From CAMLIZ01 sp040758375 (lineage in GTDB: Bacteria; Pseudomonadota; Gammaproteobacteria; Burkholderiales; Burkholderiaceae_C), in contig JBFLWE010000009.1 in the NCBI GenBank assembly GCA_040758375.1, forward strand, positions 1-64,000: a stretch of 64,000 bases of DNA, written 5' to 3'. The stretch's first letter is position 1. Each line of letters opens with the position of its first letter. Positions 31,775-43,006 of the stretch are shown one piece after another. A program made the translations under genes and the position numbers. The notes below the pieces were generated by a model. The model worked only from the letters and a program-made list of their open reading frames with translations. It made no database searches and was not told the origin of the DNA.

Positions 31775-33865
31775 ATGGACATTGCCGCCCCCGAGCAACG
31801 GCCGCAGGCCGTGTTGCCCCTGCTCAGCCGCGAACGCTCGATCCTCGAGTTCAACCGCCGCGTGCTGGCGCAGGCGCGGCGCGCCGACGTGCCGCTGCTG
31901 GAACGGCTGCGCTACGTCACCATCGTCTCGTCCAACCTCGACGAGTTCTTCGAAGTGCGCTATGCCGACTTCATGGAGGCGGCGCGCCAGCCGGGCAGCG
32001 GGGTGTCGCAGGGCGACCTGCTCTCGGTGGCGCAGGCCGCGCATGCGCTGATCGACGAGCAGTACGCCGTCTTCAACGAAGAAGTGATGCCCGCGCTGGA
32101 GCGCGAAGGCATCGTGGTGCTCAACCACGCACAGCGCAACGACGCGCAGCGGCAGTGGGTGGCCCAGTTCTTCGCGGCGCAGGTGCGGCCGCTGCTGGTG
32201 CCGGTGGGGCTGGACCCGGCGCACCCCTTCCCGCAGGTGGCCAACAAGTCGCTCAACTTCATCGTGCAGCTCGACGGGCGCGACGCCTTCGGGCGCGAGA
32301 ACGCCATCGCCATCGTCAAGGTGCCGCGCATCCTGCCGCGCGTGATCCGCCTGCCCGATCGGCTGGCGCCGGGCCGGCAGGCGTTCGTGATGCTGTCCAG
32401 CGTGATCCGCGCCCATCTGCAGGAGCTGTTCGGCGGTCGCACGGTGACCTCGTTCTCGCAGTTCCGCGTGACGCGCGACTCCGACCTCGAGGTGGACGAC
32501 GTGGAGATCACCAACCTGCGCCAGGCCTTGCGCTCGGGCCTGACCACGCGCCACTACGGCCAGGCGATCCGGCTCGAGGTGGTGAGCAGTTGCCCGCCGG
32601 CGCTGTCGGGTTTTCTGCTGCAGCAGTTCGGGCTGTCCGAGGCGGCGCTGTACCGCGTGAACGGGCCGGTCAACCTGGTGCGGCTGAACGAGCTGATCGA
32701 CCAGGCCCATGCGCCGGCGCTGCGCTTCGCGGCCTACGAGCCGAGCTGGCCCGTGCGCCGGCTGCCGCAGCACAGCTCGGTGTTCAAGCGCCTGCGCGAG
32801 GGCGACCTGCTGCTGCACCACCCCTTTGAAAGCTTCGAGCCGGTGGTGCAGTTCCTGCGCGAGGCGGTCAACGATCCCGACGTGCTGGCGATCAAGCAGA
32901 CCGTCTACCGCACCGGCACCGAGTCGGCGCTGATGGAGCTGCTGCTGGAGGCCGCGCGCCGCGGCAAGGAAGTGACCGTGGTGGTGGAGCTGAAGGCGCG
33001 CTTCGACGAAGAGGCCAACATCAACTGGGCCGAGCGGCTGGAGGCCGTGGGCGCGCAGGTCGTGTACGGCATCGTGGGGCTGAAGACGCATGCCAAGCTG
33101 CTGCTGGTCACGCGCCGCGAGGCCACGCGCCGCGGCACGCCGCTGCTGCGCCGCTACGTGCACCTGTCCACCGGCAACTACAACGCCAAGACCGCGCGCC
33201 TGTACACCGACGTGGGCTACTTCAGCGCCGACGCCGAGCTGGCGGCCGACGCCGACGCGGTGTTTCACCAGCTCGCCAGCCTGACCACCGTGCGCCCGCC
33301 GCGCCGGCTGCTGGTGGCGCCCTTCGGGCTGCAGGCCTGCATGCTGCGCCACATCGACCAGGTGGCCGCCAGCGCACGGCGGGGTGGGCCGGCGCGCATC
33401 GTCGTGAAGTGCAATGCGCTCACCGACCCGCTGCTGATCCAGGCGCTGGTGCTGGCCGGCCAGGCCGGCGCGCGCATCGACCTCGTCGTGCGTGGCGCCT
33501 GCATGCTGGCGCCGGGCCTCCCCGGCGTGAGCGACAACATCCGCGTGCGCTCGGTCGTGGGCCGCTTCCTGGAGCATTCGCGCGTGTTCTATTTCCGCTG
33601 GGGCGAAGGCGAGCGCGACGAGGCGCTGTACCTGTCGAGCGCCGACTGGATGAGCCGCAACATGCTAGGCCGCATCGAGCTGGCCTGGCCGGTGCGCGAC
33701 GCCGCCTTGCGCCAGCGCGTGATCGACGAATGCCTGGTGCCTTATCTGCACGACCAGCGCGACGCCTGGGCGCTGCAGCCCGACGGCAGCTACCGGCGCG
33801 TGGCCCGCGAGGGCCTGAGCGCGCAGCAGGCGCTGATGCAGCGCTTTGCCGGCGCCGGACTTTGA
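31775..33865 (+). CDS. ppk1: polyphosphate kinase 1
   Basis: The 696-residue enzyme makes polyphosphate from ATP. The N-domain begins RSILEFNRRVLAQARR and has YVTIVSSNLDEFFEVR. The head domain has PLLVPVGLDPAHPFP. The catalytic part contains LLHHPFESFEPVVQFLREA, AIKQTVYRTG, the phosphorylated-His region LKTHAKLLLV, HLSTGNYNAKTARLYTD and ALYLSSADWMSRNM. Length is normal. It pairs with the Ppx/GppA-type phosphatase gene 0.6 kb downstream on the other strand; an ATPase remnant lies between them. Confidence 0.97.
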   Translation: MDIAAPEQRPQAVLPLLSRERSILEFNRRVLAQARRADVPLLERLRYVTIVSSNLDEFFEVRYADFMEAARQPGSGVSQGDLLSVAQAAHALIDEQYAVFNEEVMPALEREGIVVLNHAQRNDAQRQWVAQFFAAQVRPLLVPVGLDPAHPFPQVANKSLNFIVQLDGRDAFGRENAIAIVKVPRILPRVIRLPDRLAPGRQAFVMLSSVIRAHLQELFGGRTVTSFSQFRVTRDSDLEVDDVEITNLRQALRSGLTTRHYGQAIRLEVVSSCPPALSGFLLQQFGLSEAALYRVNGPVNLVRLNELIDQAHAPALRFAAYEPSWPVRRLPQHSSVFKRLREGDLLLHHPFESFEPVVQFLREAVNDPDVLAIKQTVYRTGTESALMELLLEAARRGKEVTVVVELKARFDEEANINWAERLEAVGAQVVYGIVGLKTHAKLLLVTRREATRRGTPLLRRYVHLSTGNYNAKTARLYTDVGYFSADAELAADADAVFHQLASLTTVRPPRRLLVAPFGLQACMLRHIDQVAASARRGGPARIVVKCNALTDPLLIQALVLAGQAGARIDLVVRGACMLAPGLPGVSDNIRVRSVVGRFLEHSRVFYFRWGEGERDEALYLSSADWMSRNMLGRIELAWPVRDAALRQRVIDECLVPYLHDQRDAWALQPDGSYRRVAREGLSAQQALMQRFAGAGL

Positions 33866-33922
33866 TCCGCTCACGGCGCAGACGCCCGGAGGCGCGCGGC
33901 CCAGGCGCCTCGGACATAAGCG

Positions 33923-34497
33923 CGGCACGGTGAACGCCGTGTCGCCATGACTGGGGCTCCAGATCATGCCTTTGGCGATGAGGCTGCTTCTGGTGGGACC
34001 GAGAGAGGTGACCTCGCGGCCCAGGAACTCCGCGATCGAGCCCGCCCGGTGCGGGCCCTCGCCCAGTTCGGCCATGGCTCGGAGGTAGCGCCTTCCTGCC
34101 GGTGTCAACCGGTCGAAGCGCATGCGAAAGAAGCTCTCGTCCAAAGACGCGATGGTTGCTGCGGTGGCTGCCTGCACGCCGGGCAGCGTGATCGGCGACG
34201 CTGGAGCGGCAGTTCGTCGACGAAGATCCCGAGCACGCTCTGAGCGGCCTTCGCAGCGTCTCCGGCTTGTAGCAGCGAGGCTGAAAGGTCGTGTTCCAGG
34301 TCACCGTTGTCCGCGAGGCCGGGCTCCAAGTCGAAGTCCAATCCGACTTCGATGTCCTTGTAGGTCACCTTCAGCGCCTTGGCAAACCCTGCCAACGCCT
34401 TGAGGCCTCGGGCGGCCACACCCTTGGCACGCTCGGTCCTGCTCAGACGAAGCAGTGCCTGCCGCAGCTGTGGCGCCAGCAACGCCGGCAATGCCAC
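33923..34497 (-). pseudogene. remnant of an AAA-type ATP-binding protein
   Basis: On the minus strand, 34497 to about 34200 encodes an internal ATPase piece (RGLKALAGFAKALKVTYKDI, LADNGDLEHDL, VLGIFVDELP, the Walker B region). A different frame from about 34190 to 33923 encodes a C-terminal piece (IASLDESFFRMRFDRLTP, YLRAMAELGEGPHRAGSI, LIAKGMIWSPSHGDTAFTVP). Both match one family of roughly 380-residue ATPases, but the N-terminus with Walker A and about 150 middle residues are gone. This is a gene with a truncation, an internal deletion and a frame change. It fills the gap between ppk1 and ppx. Confidence 0.75.
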
Positions 34498-35994
34498 TCA
34501 ACCTGCCACCGGAAGCACGAGCCGCAGCACGCCGCTGCGCTCCCACGCCGCCGCCTCCTCGCGCAGCAGGTACAGCGTGCGCGGCTCGCACGGGCCAGGC
34601 TCCAGCACCGCGCTCGCCGCCTCGCGCCCGAGCTTCCAGTGCAGTGGCGGCTTGCCGCTGCGCACATGGCAGGCGATCACCGCCAGCCGCAGACACAGCA
34701 GTTGCCAGGGGTAGTCGCGCCCGCCGAATTCGGCCTCCACCTTGCGCAGCCCGCCGCGCTGGCCCAGCACCAGCGCGGCCAGGTAGCGCTGCTGGCTCTG
34801 CGAGAAGCCGGCCGCGTCCACATGACTCAGCAGGTAGGCGCTGTGGCGATGGTGGTCGTGGTGCGATACGAGCATGCCGATCTCGTGCAGCGCGGCGGCC
34901 CAGCCCAGCTCGCGCCGCGCTTCGCCCTCGCCGCCCAGTTGCTCGTGCAGCGCCAGCGCCATGCGCTCCACGCGCTGCGCCTGCCCGGTGTCCACGCCGA
35001 AGCGACGCTGCAGCTCCGCCACCGAACGGTCGCGCATGTCGATCGGATGGGGGCGCTGCGAAGCCCTGAGCCGCGCATCCAGCTCCACGATCACGCCCTG
35101 GCGCAGCGCGCCCTTGGCCGGCAGCAGCGCATCGATGCGCAGCAGCGCGCACAGCGTGTACAGGATCGCCAGGCCGCCGGGGATCACCGGCTTGCGCTCG
35201 GGCTTGAGCGCCGCAAAGGGCAGCTGGTCCACATGGCCGGCTTCGATGCAGCGCTCGATGCACCAGGCCAGGCCGGCCGGCGTGATGCGGCCATCGGTGA
35301 TGCCTTCGGCCGCCAGCAGCTGCGACACCGCGCCCGCCGTGCCCGACGAGCCCAGCGCCTCTTCCCAGCGGCTGGGCGCAAAGGTGCCCAGCGCTTCTTC
35401 GATCTCGGCACCGGCGGCCACCTGCGCCGCGCGGAAGGCATCCGCCGTGAGCCGACCGTCGGCGAAATAGCGCATCGACAGCCCCACGCTGCCCACCGCA
35501 AACGACTCGGCGGCCATCGGCGTGCGGCCGCTGCCCAGGATCATCTCGGTGGAGCGCCCGCCGATGTCGATGACCAGCCGGCGCCGGTTGGACGGCTGCA
35601 GGTGCGCCACGCCGGCGTAGATGAGGCGCGCTTCCTCGCGCCCCGAGATCACTTCGATGCCGTGGTCGAGCACCGCGCCGGCGCGCGCCAGGAACTCGTC
35701 GCGGTTGCGCGCCTCGCGCAGCGTCTGCGTGGCCACCGCGCGCACTTGCCACGCCTGCAGCGGCTTCAGCCGCTCGGCAAAGCGCGCCAGGCAGGCCAGG
35801 CCGCGCTGCATGGCCTCTTCGCCGAGGCGGCCCTCGGCGTCCAGCCCGCCGCCCAGGCGCACGGTCTCCTTGATGTAGTCGATGCGGCGGTAGCGGCCGT
35901 GTTCGAGCTGCGCAATCTCGAGCCGGAAGCTGTTGGAGCCGATGTCGATGGCCGCGAGCGGGCGCGTGGGTTCTGCGTGGCGGAGCGTGTGCAT
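34498..35994 (-). CDS. ppx: Ppx/GppA family exopolyphosphatase
   Basis: The 498-residue protein degrades polyphosphate or pppGpp. The actin-like ATPase fold shows AAIDIGSNSFRLEIAQ near the start, VRAVATQTLREARN, SGREEARLIYAGV and LVIDIGGRSTEMILG, and a C-terminal HD-like helical part has LHEIGMLVSHHDHHRHSAYLL. The ATG at 35994 puts the first motif at the usual distance; another ATG at 36027 is possible. It is convergent with ppk1, separated by an ATPase remnant, and divergent from an OlsB-like gene. Confidence 0.93.
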   Translation of the reverse strand: MHTLRHAEPTRPLAAIDIGSNSFRLEIAQLEHGRYRRIDYIKETVRLGGGLDAEGRLGEEAMQRGLACLARFAERLKPLQAWQVRAVATQTLREARNRDEFLARAGAVLDHGIEVISGREEARLIYAGVAHLQPSNRRRLVIDIGGRSTEMILGSGRTPMAAESFAVGSVGLSMRYFADGRLTADAFRAAQVAAGAEIEEALGTFAPSRWEEALGSSGTAGAVSQLLAAEGITDGRITPAGLAWCIERCIEAGHVDQLPFAALKPERKPVIPGGLAILYTLCALLRIDALLPAKGALRQGVIVELDARLRASQRPHPIDMRDRSVAELQRRFGVDTGQAQRVERMALALHEQLGGEGEARRELGWAAALHEIGMLVSHHDHHRHSAYLLSHVDAAGFSQSQQRYLAALVLGQRGGLRKVEAEFGGRDYPWQLLCLRLAVIACHVRSGKPPLHWKLGREAASAVLEPGPCEPRTLYLLREEAAAWERSGVLRLVLPVAG

Positions 35995-36108
35995 CGGCGC
36001 GATTGTGGAGCCTTGCGCGCGGTTCATCGTGCCGTCATGCGGCTGTCACGGGCGGGTCACCCCGCCACCCGAGCATGGCGTCATCCGTCGTTGGGCCGAC
36101 CACACACC

Positions 36109-36939
36109 ATGAGCGAAGCCATCCTGTTGAACCTGCCGCTGGCCGACGAGCGCAGCGCGCGTCCCGTGGCCCCTTTGCGCCGCCGCACCGACGCGGCCGA
36201 CCGCCCCGCGCTGGAGGTCACCTGGGCGCGGCACACCGACGAGGTGCGCGAAGCGCAGCGCCTGCGGTTCACCGTCTTTGCCGGCGAGATGGGCGCACGC
36301 CTGACGCCGCCGCCTGGCACGCCCGCGGGCCTGGACGTGGACATGTTCGACGAGCACTGCGAGCACCTGCTGGTGCGCACGCTCGAAACCTCGCAGCGTC
36401 CCTCGCGCCTGGTGGGCACCTACCGCGTGATGATGCCGGCCGCCGCCGAGCGGCTGGGCGGCTACTACAGCGAGACCGAGTTCGACCTCGCGCCGCTGCA
36501 CAGGCTGCGCCCCTACATGGCCGAGCTGGGCCGCTCCTGCGTGGACGCCGAGTTCCGCACCGGCGGCGTGATCCTGATGATGTGGTCCAAGCTGGCCGAG
36601 TTCATGAACGCCAACGGCGTGGCCGCGATGATCGGCTGCGCCAGCATCCCCATGGCCGACGGCGGCCATGCCGCGGCCAGCCTGTGGCAGCGGCTGAAAG
36701 ACCAGCACCTGGTGCCCGAGGGCCAGCGCGTGACGCCCAAGCTGGCGCTGCCGGTGCAGGCGCTGCGCAACGACATGGACGTGGAGGCGCCGCCGCTGAT
36801 CAAGGGCTACCTGAAGTGCGGCGCGCGCATCCTCGGCATGCCGGCCTGGGATCCGGACTTCAACACCGCCGACCTGCCGATGCTGCTGAGGTTGTCGGAC
36901 CTGCCCGACGCGTACCGGCGGCGGTTTCTGGGCGGTTGA
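36109..36939 (+). CDS. OlsB-like GNAT N-acyltransferase
   Basis: The 276-residue protein matches the acyltransferase family that includes OlsB (ornithine-ACP N-acyltransferase, first step of ornithine lipids). Visible blocks are AQRLRFTVFAGEMGA, DMFDEHCEHLLVR, LVGTYRVMMP, YYSETEFDL, AELGRSCVDAEFR and a C-terminal KGYLKCGARILGMPAWDPDF. No OlsA acyltransferase is in the window, so the exact acceptor is not certain. No membrane span. The start was chosen at the ATG that gives a normal N-terminus. Confidence 0.88.
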   Translation: MSEAILLNLPLADERSARPVAPLRRRTDAADRPALEVTWARHTDEVREAQRLRFTVFAGEMGARLTPPPGTPAGLDVDMFDEHCEHLLVRTLETSQRPSRLVGTYRVMMPAAAERLGGYYSETEFDLAPLHRLRPYMAELGRSCVDAEFRTGGVILMMWSKLAEFMNANGVAAMIGCASIPMADGGHAAASLWQRLKDQHLVPEGQRVTPKLALPVQALRNDMDVEAPPLIKGYLKCGARILGMPAWDPDFNTADLPMLLRLSDLPDAYRRRFLGG

Positions 36940-36948
36940 GGCGCGCCC

Positions 36949-37704
36949 TCACACGGGCCCGGTGGCCAGCCACTCGCCGATGCGCTCGCACACCCAGTCG
37001 CCCGCATCCAGCGGCAGGTCGTGGCCGGCCTGCGGGTGCAGCGCGAAGCTGCTGCCCCATTGCGCGGCCAGGCGCTGCGAGCACACAGGGTTCACGAGCC
37101 GGTCGCCCGCGCTGGCCAGCACCAGCACGCGCGCACGCGGACGCCCCGGCGGCAGCCGGTAACGCGCGGCTGCCAGCAGTTGCCGCAGCGCGTCCAGGCG
37201 CGTCACCGGCCGCTCGCGGCGAATGCGCATCCACTCGGCCAGCACCTCGCGGTGCGCGGCCGGCTGCGCGCTGGTCCACTGCAGCACCCGCTGCTCGGCC
37301 GCCAGCGCGTCGCGCCCGAAAAGCACCTGCAGCAGCACCGGCCAGCAGCCGGGCCGCAAGCGCTCGTGCAGCCGGCCCAGGGGGCGCATGCTGCTGTTGA
37401 CGAGCACGCAGTGCGACACCTCTTCGGGGTGGCGCAGCGCCCAGCACGAGGCCACCATGCCGCCGAGCGACAGGCCGAGCAGCCGGTACGGCGGCTCGGC
37501 GCCCGCCGCACGCAACGCGCCACGGCAGTGCTCGGCCATCGCCTGCACCTGCAGCGGCGCCGGCTGGCCACGCGCCGCGCCCGCGCCCGGCAGGTCGAGC
37601 GTGATCACGCGGGCCCCCGGCTCCACCTGCGCCATCTGCTGCACGAAGCTGCCCCAGTGGGCGGCCTCCCGCGTGAGCCCGCGCAACAGGACCCAGGTGC
37701 TCAT
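36949..37704 (-). CDS. alpha/beta hydrolase
   Basis: The 251-residue protein has WVLLRGLTREAAHWGSFV at the start (oxyanion region HG replaced by RG), ITLDLPGAGAARGQ, the nucleophile elbow LLGLSLGGMVA (Ser at about 96), VLVLASAGDRLVNP for the acid and HPQAGHDLPLD for the His. The fold is that of cytoplasmic esterases; the substrate is unknown. It is convergent with the OlsB-like gene and 70 bases downstream of the M14 peptidase gene. Confidence 0.85.
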   Translation of the reverse strand: MSTWVLLRGLTREAAHWGSFVQQMAQVEPGARVITLDLPGAGAARGQPAPLQVQAMAEHCRGALRAAGAEPPYRLLGLSLGGMVASCWALRHPEEVSHCVLVNSSMRPLGRLHERLRPGCWPVLLQVLFGRDALAAEQRVLQWTSAQPAAHREVLAEWMRIRRERPVTRLDALRQLLAAARYRLPPGRPRARVLVLASAGDRLVNPVCSQRLAAQWGSSFALHPQAGHDLPLDAGDWVCERIGEWLATGPV

Positions 37705-37774
37705 TGGGGCACCCTTCGGCCCGCGGCCTGTCCCGCCAAGCGGAAGCGAGCCCCTTCGGGCGGCCGGGCGGGGC

Positions 37775-38800
37775 TCACCGCTTCCTCCCGCGGTACCAAC
37801 GGTCCAGCGCCTGCTCGTGCCGCGCCGGCCGGTCGGCTGCAGCGGGCCGCCACTGCGCATGGCTGTAGGCCGCCCGCGTGAAGAAGTCGAACAGCGGCAT
37901 GTGCCGGCGCAGCACGCGCTGCTGGCGGTGCCCGATCAAGGGGTTGAACAGGCCCTGGCGCGAGAAGAACTGGCGCGGGTTCTTCTTGACCCACAGCCAC
38001 GAGCCCATCTCCAGCGTCAGCGGCAGCAGCGTGCGGCCGCGTTCGAGCGCGCGCAGGTACAGGTGGTCCCACAGGTCGCCGTGCGCCAGGTACTGGCGGC
38101 TTTGCGGCTCGATCACGTAAGGGTGGTGCACCACCGTCTCGTCGAGCAGCGCCGCCAGCGCCTGCAGCTCGGGCAAATGCTCCACCGGCCGCGGCGTGTG
38201 GGCATAGGGAAACCACAGCCGGTCGGTGAGCCCGAAGCCGGAGTGGCAATCGAGCGCGATCGCGAACGCATGGCCCAGCAGCTCGGACTCCACCACCTCG
38301 CACAAGGCCTGCGCTTCCGGCTGCAGGGCCGCGCCCGCGGGCCCGCGGTACCAGGGCAAGGCAGCGCTCAGGCGCTGGCCGCCGAGCAGGAAGGGCACGT
38401 TGGGCTCGCGGCATTCCACCGGCGCGTTGCGCATCAGGTCCACGCCCTGCGGGTTGGCGCGCGTGCCCCGTGCCAGCCCGCCGGGGTTGACCAGCGGCAT
38501 GAACACCAGGCGCAGCCCCTGCAGCTGCCGCTGCAGCAGCTGGTCCCAGTGCAGGCGGCGCACCAGGCTGCTCAGGTAGGCGAGCACCACCTCGGCGCCG
38601 ATGCGCTCCAGCCCATGAACCCCGCCGAAGAAGCCGATCGCCGGCACGGCCGGGTCGGGATTGCCCAGCGTGACCGCCAGCACCGGCATGCGCGTGCCGC
38701 CGGCCTGCACCTCGCACAGCACGCGCTGCGCCACCCGGTCGCCGGCTTGCGCCAGCAAGGCCTGCAACGCAATCAGTTCCGCGGGCGGCTGCAAGCGCAT
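37775..38800 (-). CDS. M14 family zinc carboxypeptidase-like protein
   Basis: The 341-residue protein shows M14 metallopeptidase motifs: the zinc HxxE in FFGGVHGLERIG, the third ligand His in ALDCHSGFGLTD, and the catalytic Glu in LPLTLEMGSWLWVKKN. The NPGG and R in LVNPGGLARGTRANP are also typical. No signal peptide. The ATG at 38800 was chosen; a TTG nine codons earlier would extend it. Substrates may be cell-wall peptides or modified amino acids. Confidence 0.87.
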   Translation of the reverse strand: MRLQPPAELIALQALLAQAGDRVAQRVLCEVQAGGTRMPVLAVTLGNPDPAVPAIGFFGGVHGLERIGAEVVLAYLSSLVRRLHWDQLLQRQLQGLRLVFMPLVNPGGLARGTRANPQGVDLMRNAPVECREPNVPFLLGGQRLSAALPWYRGPAGAALQPEAQALCEVVESELLGHAFAIALDCHSGFGLTDRLWFPYAHTPRPVEHLPELQALAALLDETVVHHPYVIEPQSRQYLAHGDLWDHLYLRALERGRTLLPLTLEMGSWLWVKKNPRQFFSRQGLFNPLIGHRQQRVLRRHMPLFDFFTRAAYSHAQWRPAAADRPARHEQALDRWYRGRKR

Positions 38801-38836
38801 CGTCGGGGCGGTGCTGGTGCGCGGCAAGGATGCGGG

Positions 38837-39832
38837 CTAGAAGCGCATCTTGAGCCCCAGCCCCACCGCCCACACGCCCTCGCGCGGGGTGGCCTCGTCC
38901 GGCTTGACCCAGAAGCGTCCGGCGATCAGCTCGCCTTGCAGCCAGGAGCGGTGCAGCGGCTGCAGCCAGCGGCCGCGCAAGCCCCATTCGCGCACCGGCA
39001 CGCCCGATCCGCTGAGGCCCGACACCAGGGCCTCGGCAGCGGCCTGGCGGCCGGCGCCCAGGTCCTTGATCAGCCCGAGGTCGCTGGACCAGTCGAAATG
39101 GCGGTTGCGCCGCGTGATGATGGCCGCACCCAGCCAGCGCAGCGCGAGCGTCGGCGAATACGCATGCTCGTACGACAGCGCGGTGGTCGAGCCGAAGTGG
39201 TCCCGCAGGCTCCAGAACAGCGTCTCGCGGAACTCGACCAGGCCCTGCGGCTCGACCACCCAGCGTTCGCGAAAGCGCGCCTGCGCGTAAGGCTTCAAGC
39301 CGCCGCGCAGGCCGAGCCGGAAGTCGATGTTGTCACGCCAGTCGTAGCCCAGCCCCGCGAAGAAGCTGCGCTCGGAGCGCTGCGCGGGCTGCAGCCGGTC
39401 CTGGCGCGTGAACGCGCCGGGCGTGTCGGCCACCACTTCGCGCTCGTCGTCGCGGCCCAGGAAGAAGTGGGTGTGCTCCTCCATGTTGGGCAGCCGGAAG
39501 CGGGCATTGAAGCGCAGGCTGAAGTCGTTGCCTTCGTCGCGGCGGTGCAGGAAGTTGAGGTCCAGGCGCCCGTCGGTCACCTTGCCGCCTTGTTCGAAGG
39601 GGCGGTCGCCGAACCAGCTGTCGACGCTGCGCGCCAGCCACTCGGCCGACGAGCGCGCCGTCGCGCGCGCGCTGTCGAACACGTCGCGCGGCTGCGCGGG
39701 CGGGATGTCGGCTTCGGCCTGCGCTGCGGCAGCAGCCTCTTCTGCAGCGGCCTCCTCGGCTGCCGCGCCGGCCGGCAGCAGCGCGGCCAGGCACAGCGAC
39801 AGCGGCGCGAGAGATCTGATGAGCTGTTGCAT
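38837..39832 (-). CDS. exported outer-membrane-type protein
   Basis: The 331-residue product follows an AAGGAAAGGA ribosome site. It has a signal peptide (SLAPLSLCLAALLPAGAAA), an Ala/Glu-rich linker and a beta-rich body (DGRLDLNFLHRRDEGNDFSL, FFAGLGYDWRDNIDFRLGL, GVWAVGLGLKMRF). The final residue is Phe and alternating hydrophobic residues run through the last half, so it is probably a beta-barrel. I do not recognise a named family. It is 36 bases from the M14 gene and likely in the same transcript. Confidence 0.7.
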   Translation of the reverse strand: MQQLIRSLAPLSLCLAALLPAGAAAEEAAAEEAAAAAQAEADIPPAQPRDVFDSARATARSSAEWLARSVDSWFGDRPFEQGGKVTDGRLDLNFLHRRDEGNDFSLRFNARFRLPNMEEHTHFFLGRDDEREVVADTPGAFTRQDRLQPAQRSERSFFAGLGYDWRDNIDFRLGLRGGLKPYAQARFRERWVVEPQGLVEFRETLFWSLRDHFGSTTALSYEHAYSPTLALRWLGAAIITRRNRHFDWSSDLGLIKDLGAGRQAAAEALVSGLSGSGVPVREWGLRGRWLQPLHRSWLQGELIAGRFWVKPDEATPREGVWAVGLGLKMRF

Positions 39833-39879
39833 TCCTTTCCTTGGGCAGTGCGGCAACAAGCGTGCCGATGCGCGAGACC

Positions 39880-41802
<1,923 letters not shown>

Positions 41803-41857
41803 GGCAGGACTCCCTGTTGGGGGAGTCACTGTAGCGCTGCGCGCTCTTTTGCGCGTG

Positions 41858-43000
41858 TCAGGCCGTGCGCCGCCCCCGCAGGTACACCGCCCGCACCACC
41901 GGATGTCCCTCGTGCTCGCACACGCGCACCAGGTCAGCGCGCAGCCCCGGCGCGATCTCGCCGCGGTCGTGCAGGCCGGCGGCTTCGGCCGGGCCGGCGC
42001 TGATGACGCGCACGGCCTCGGGCAGCGAGAAGCCTGCGCGCGCATGCAGGCACCACGCGGCCTGCAGCAGGCTCGAAGGCACGTAGTCGGACGAAAGCCC
42101 GTCCAGCACGCCTTCGCGCGCCAGGTCCAGCGCGGCCACGTTGCCCGAGTGCGAGCCGCCGCGCACCACGTTGGGCGCGCCGGCCACTGTCTTCAGGCCC
42201 CGGCCGTGGGCGTGGCGCGCGGCCTGCAGCGTGGTGGGGAACTCGCTCATCGAGGCGCCGAGCGCGCACGCCTCGTCCACATGGCCTGGCGTGGTGTCGT
42301 CGTGGGTGGCCAGCGCGATGCCGTGCTCGCGCGCGAAGGCGGCGAACCACGCGCGGTGCGGCTGCGCATATTCGGCCTGGCGCAGCGGCGCGATGCGCAC
42401 TTCTTCTTCGAACTTGGCGTCGCTCCAGCCTTTCTTGCCGGTGTAGTACACGCGTGCATGCTCGATGTCGGTCCACTGGCGCTGGCCGGGCGTGTGGTCC
42501 ATCAGCGAGATCAGCTTGAGCAGCCGGTGCTGCGCAAACGGCTCGAACAGCTGCATCGCGTTGGGCGCGGGCAGCTCGCAGCGCACGTGGATGTAGTGCT
42601 CGGCGCGCAGCAGGCCGGCGGCTTCGAGCGAGTCGAGCACCTGCAGCAGTGCGCTCTGGTCGCGCGAGCGGAAGCCTTCACCATACGGATCGCCCACGCC
42701 GATGGAATCGAACACGGTGGTGATGCCGGCGGCGGCGATCTCGGCATCGTGCGCCTGCACCGCCGAGCGCATGGGGAAGCTCACCTTGGGACGCGGCATC
42801 ACATGCCGCTCCAGGTTGTCGGTGTGCACCTCCACCAGGCCGGGCAGCAGCAGGTCGCCTTCGCAGTCCAGCGCGCCGGGCAGCGCGGTGAGGCCGGCGT
42901 CCACCGCAGCGATGCGGCCGTCGCGCACCTGCACCGTGCCGCGCGGCAGCGTCTCATGGCCCAGCACCACGCGGGCGTTCGTGAGGATCAGTTCGGACAT
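41858..43000 (-). CDS. phnM: alpha-D-ribose 1-methylphosphonate 5-triphosphate diphosphatase
   Basis: The 380-residue amidohydrolase-fold enzyme acts after the PhnGHIL step, removing diphosphate from the ribose 5-triphosphate phosphonate. Characteristic blocks are LLLPGLVEVHTDNLERH (metal His), FPMRSAVQAHDAEIAAAG, VFDSIGVGDP and ATHDDTTPGHVDEA, near the C-terminus SDYVPSSLLQAAW. Six bases separate it from phnL upstream, so it is the last gene of the phnGHIJKLM operon. Confidence 0.96.
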   Translation of the reverse strand: MSELILTNARVVLGHETLPRGTVQVRDGRIAAVDAGLTALPGALDCEGDLLLPGLVEVHTDNLERHVMPRPKVSFPMRSAVQAHDAEIAAAGITTVFDSIGVGDPYGEGFRSRDQSALLQVLDSLEAAGLLRAEHYIHVRCELPAPNAMQLFEPFAQHRLLKLISLMDHTPGQRQWTDIEHARVYYTGKKGWSDAKFEEEVRIAPLRQAEYAQPHRAWFAAFAREHGIALATHDDTTPGHVDEACALGASMSEFPTTLQAARHAHGRGLKTVAGAPNVVRGGSHSGNVAALDLAREGVLDGLSSDYVPSSLLQAAWCLHARAGFSLPEAVRVISAGPAEAAGLHDRGEIAPGLRADLVRVCEHEGHPVVRAVYLRGRRTA

Positions 43001-43006
43001 CGTCGT

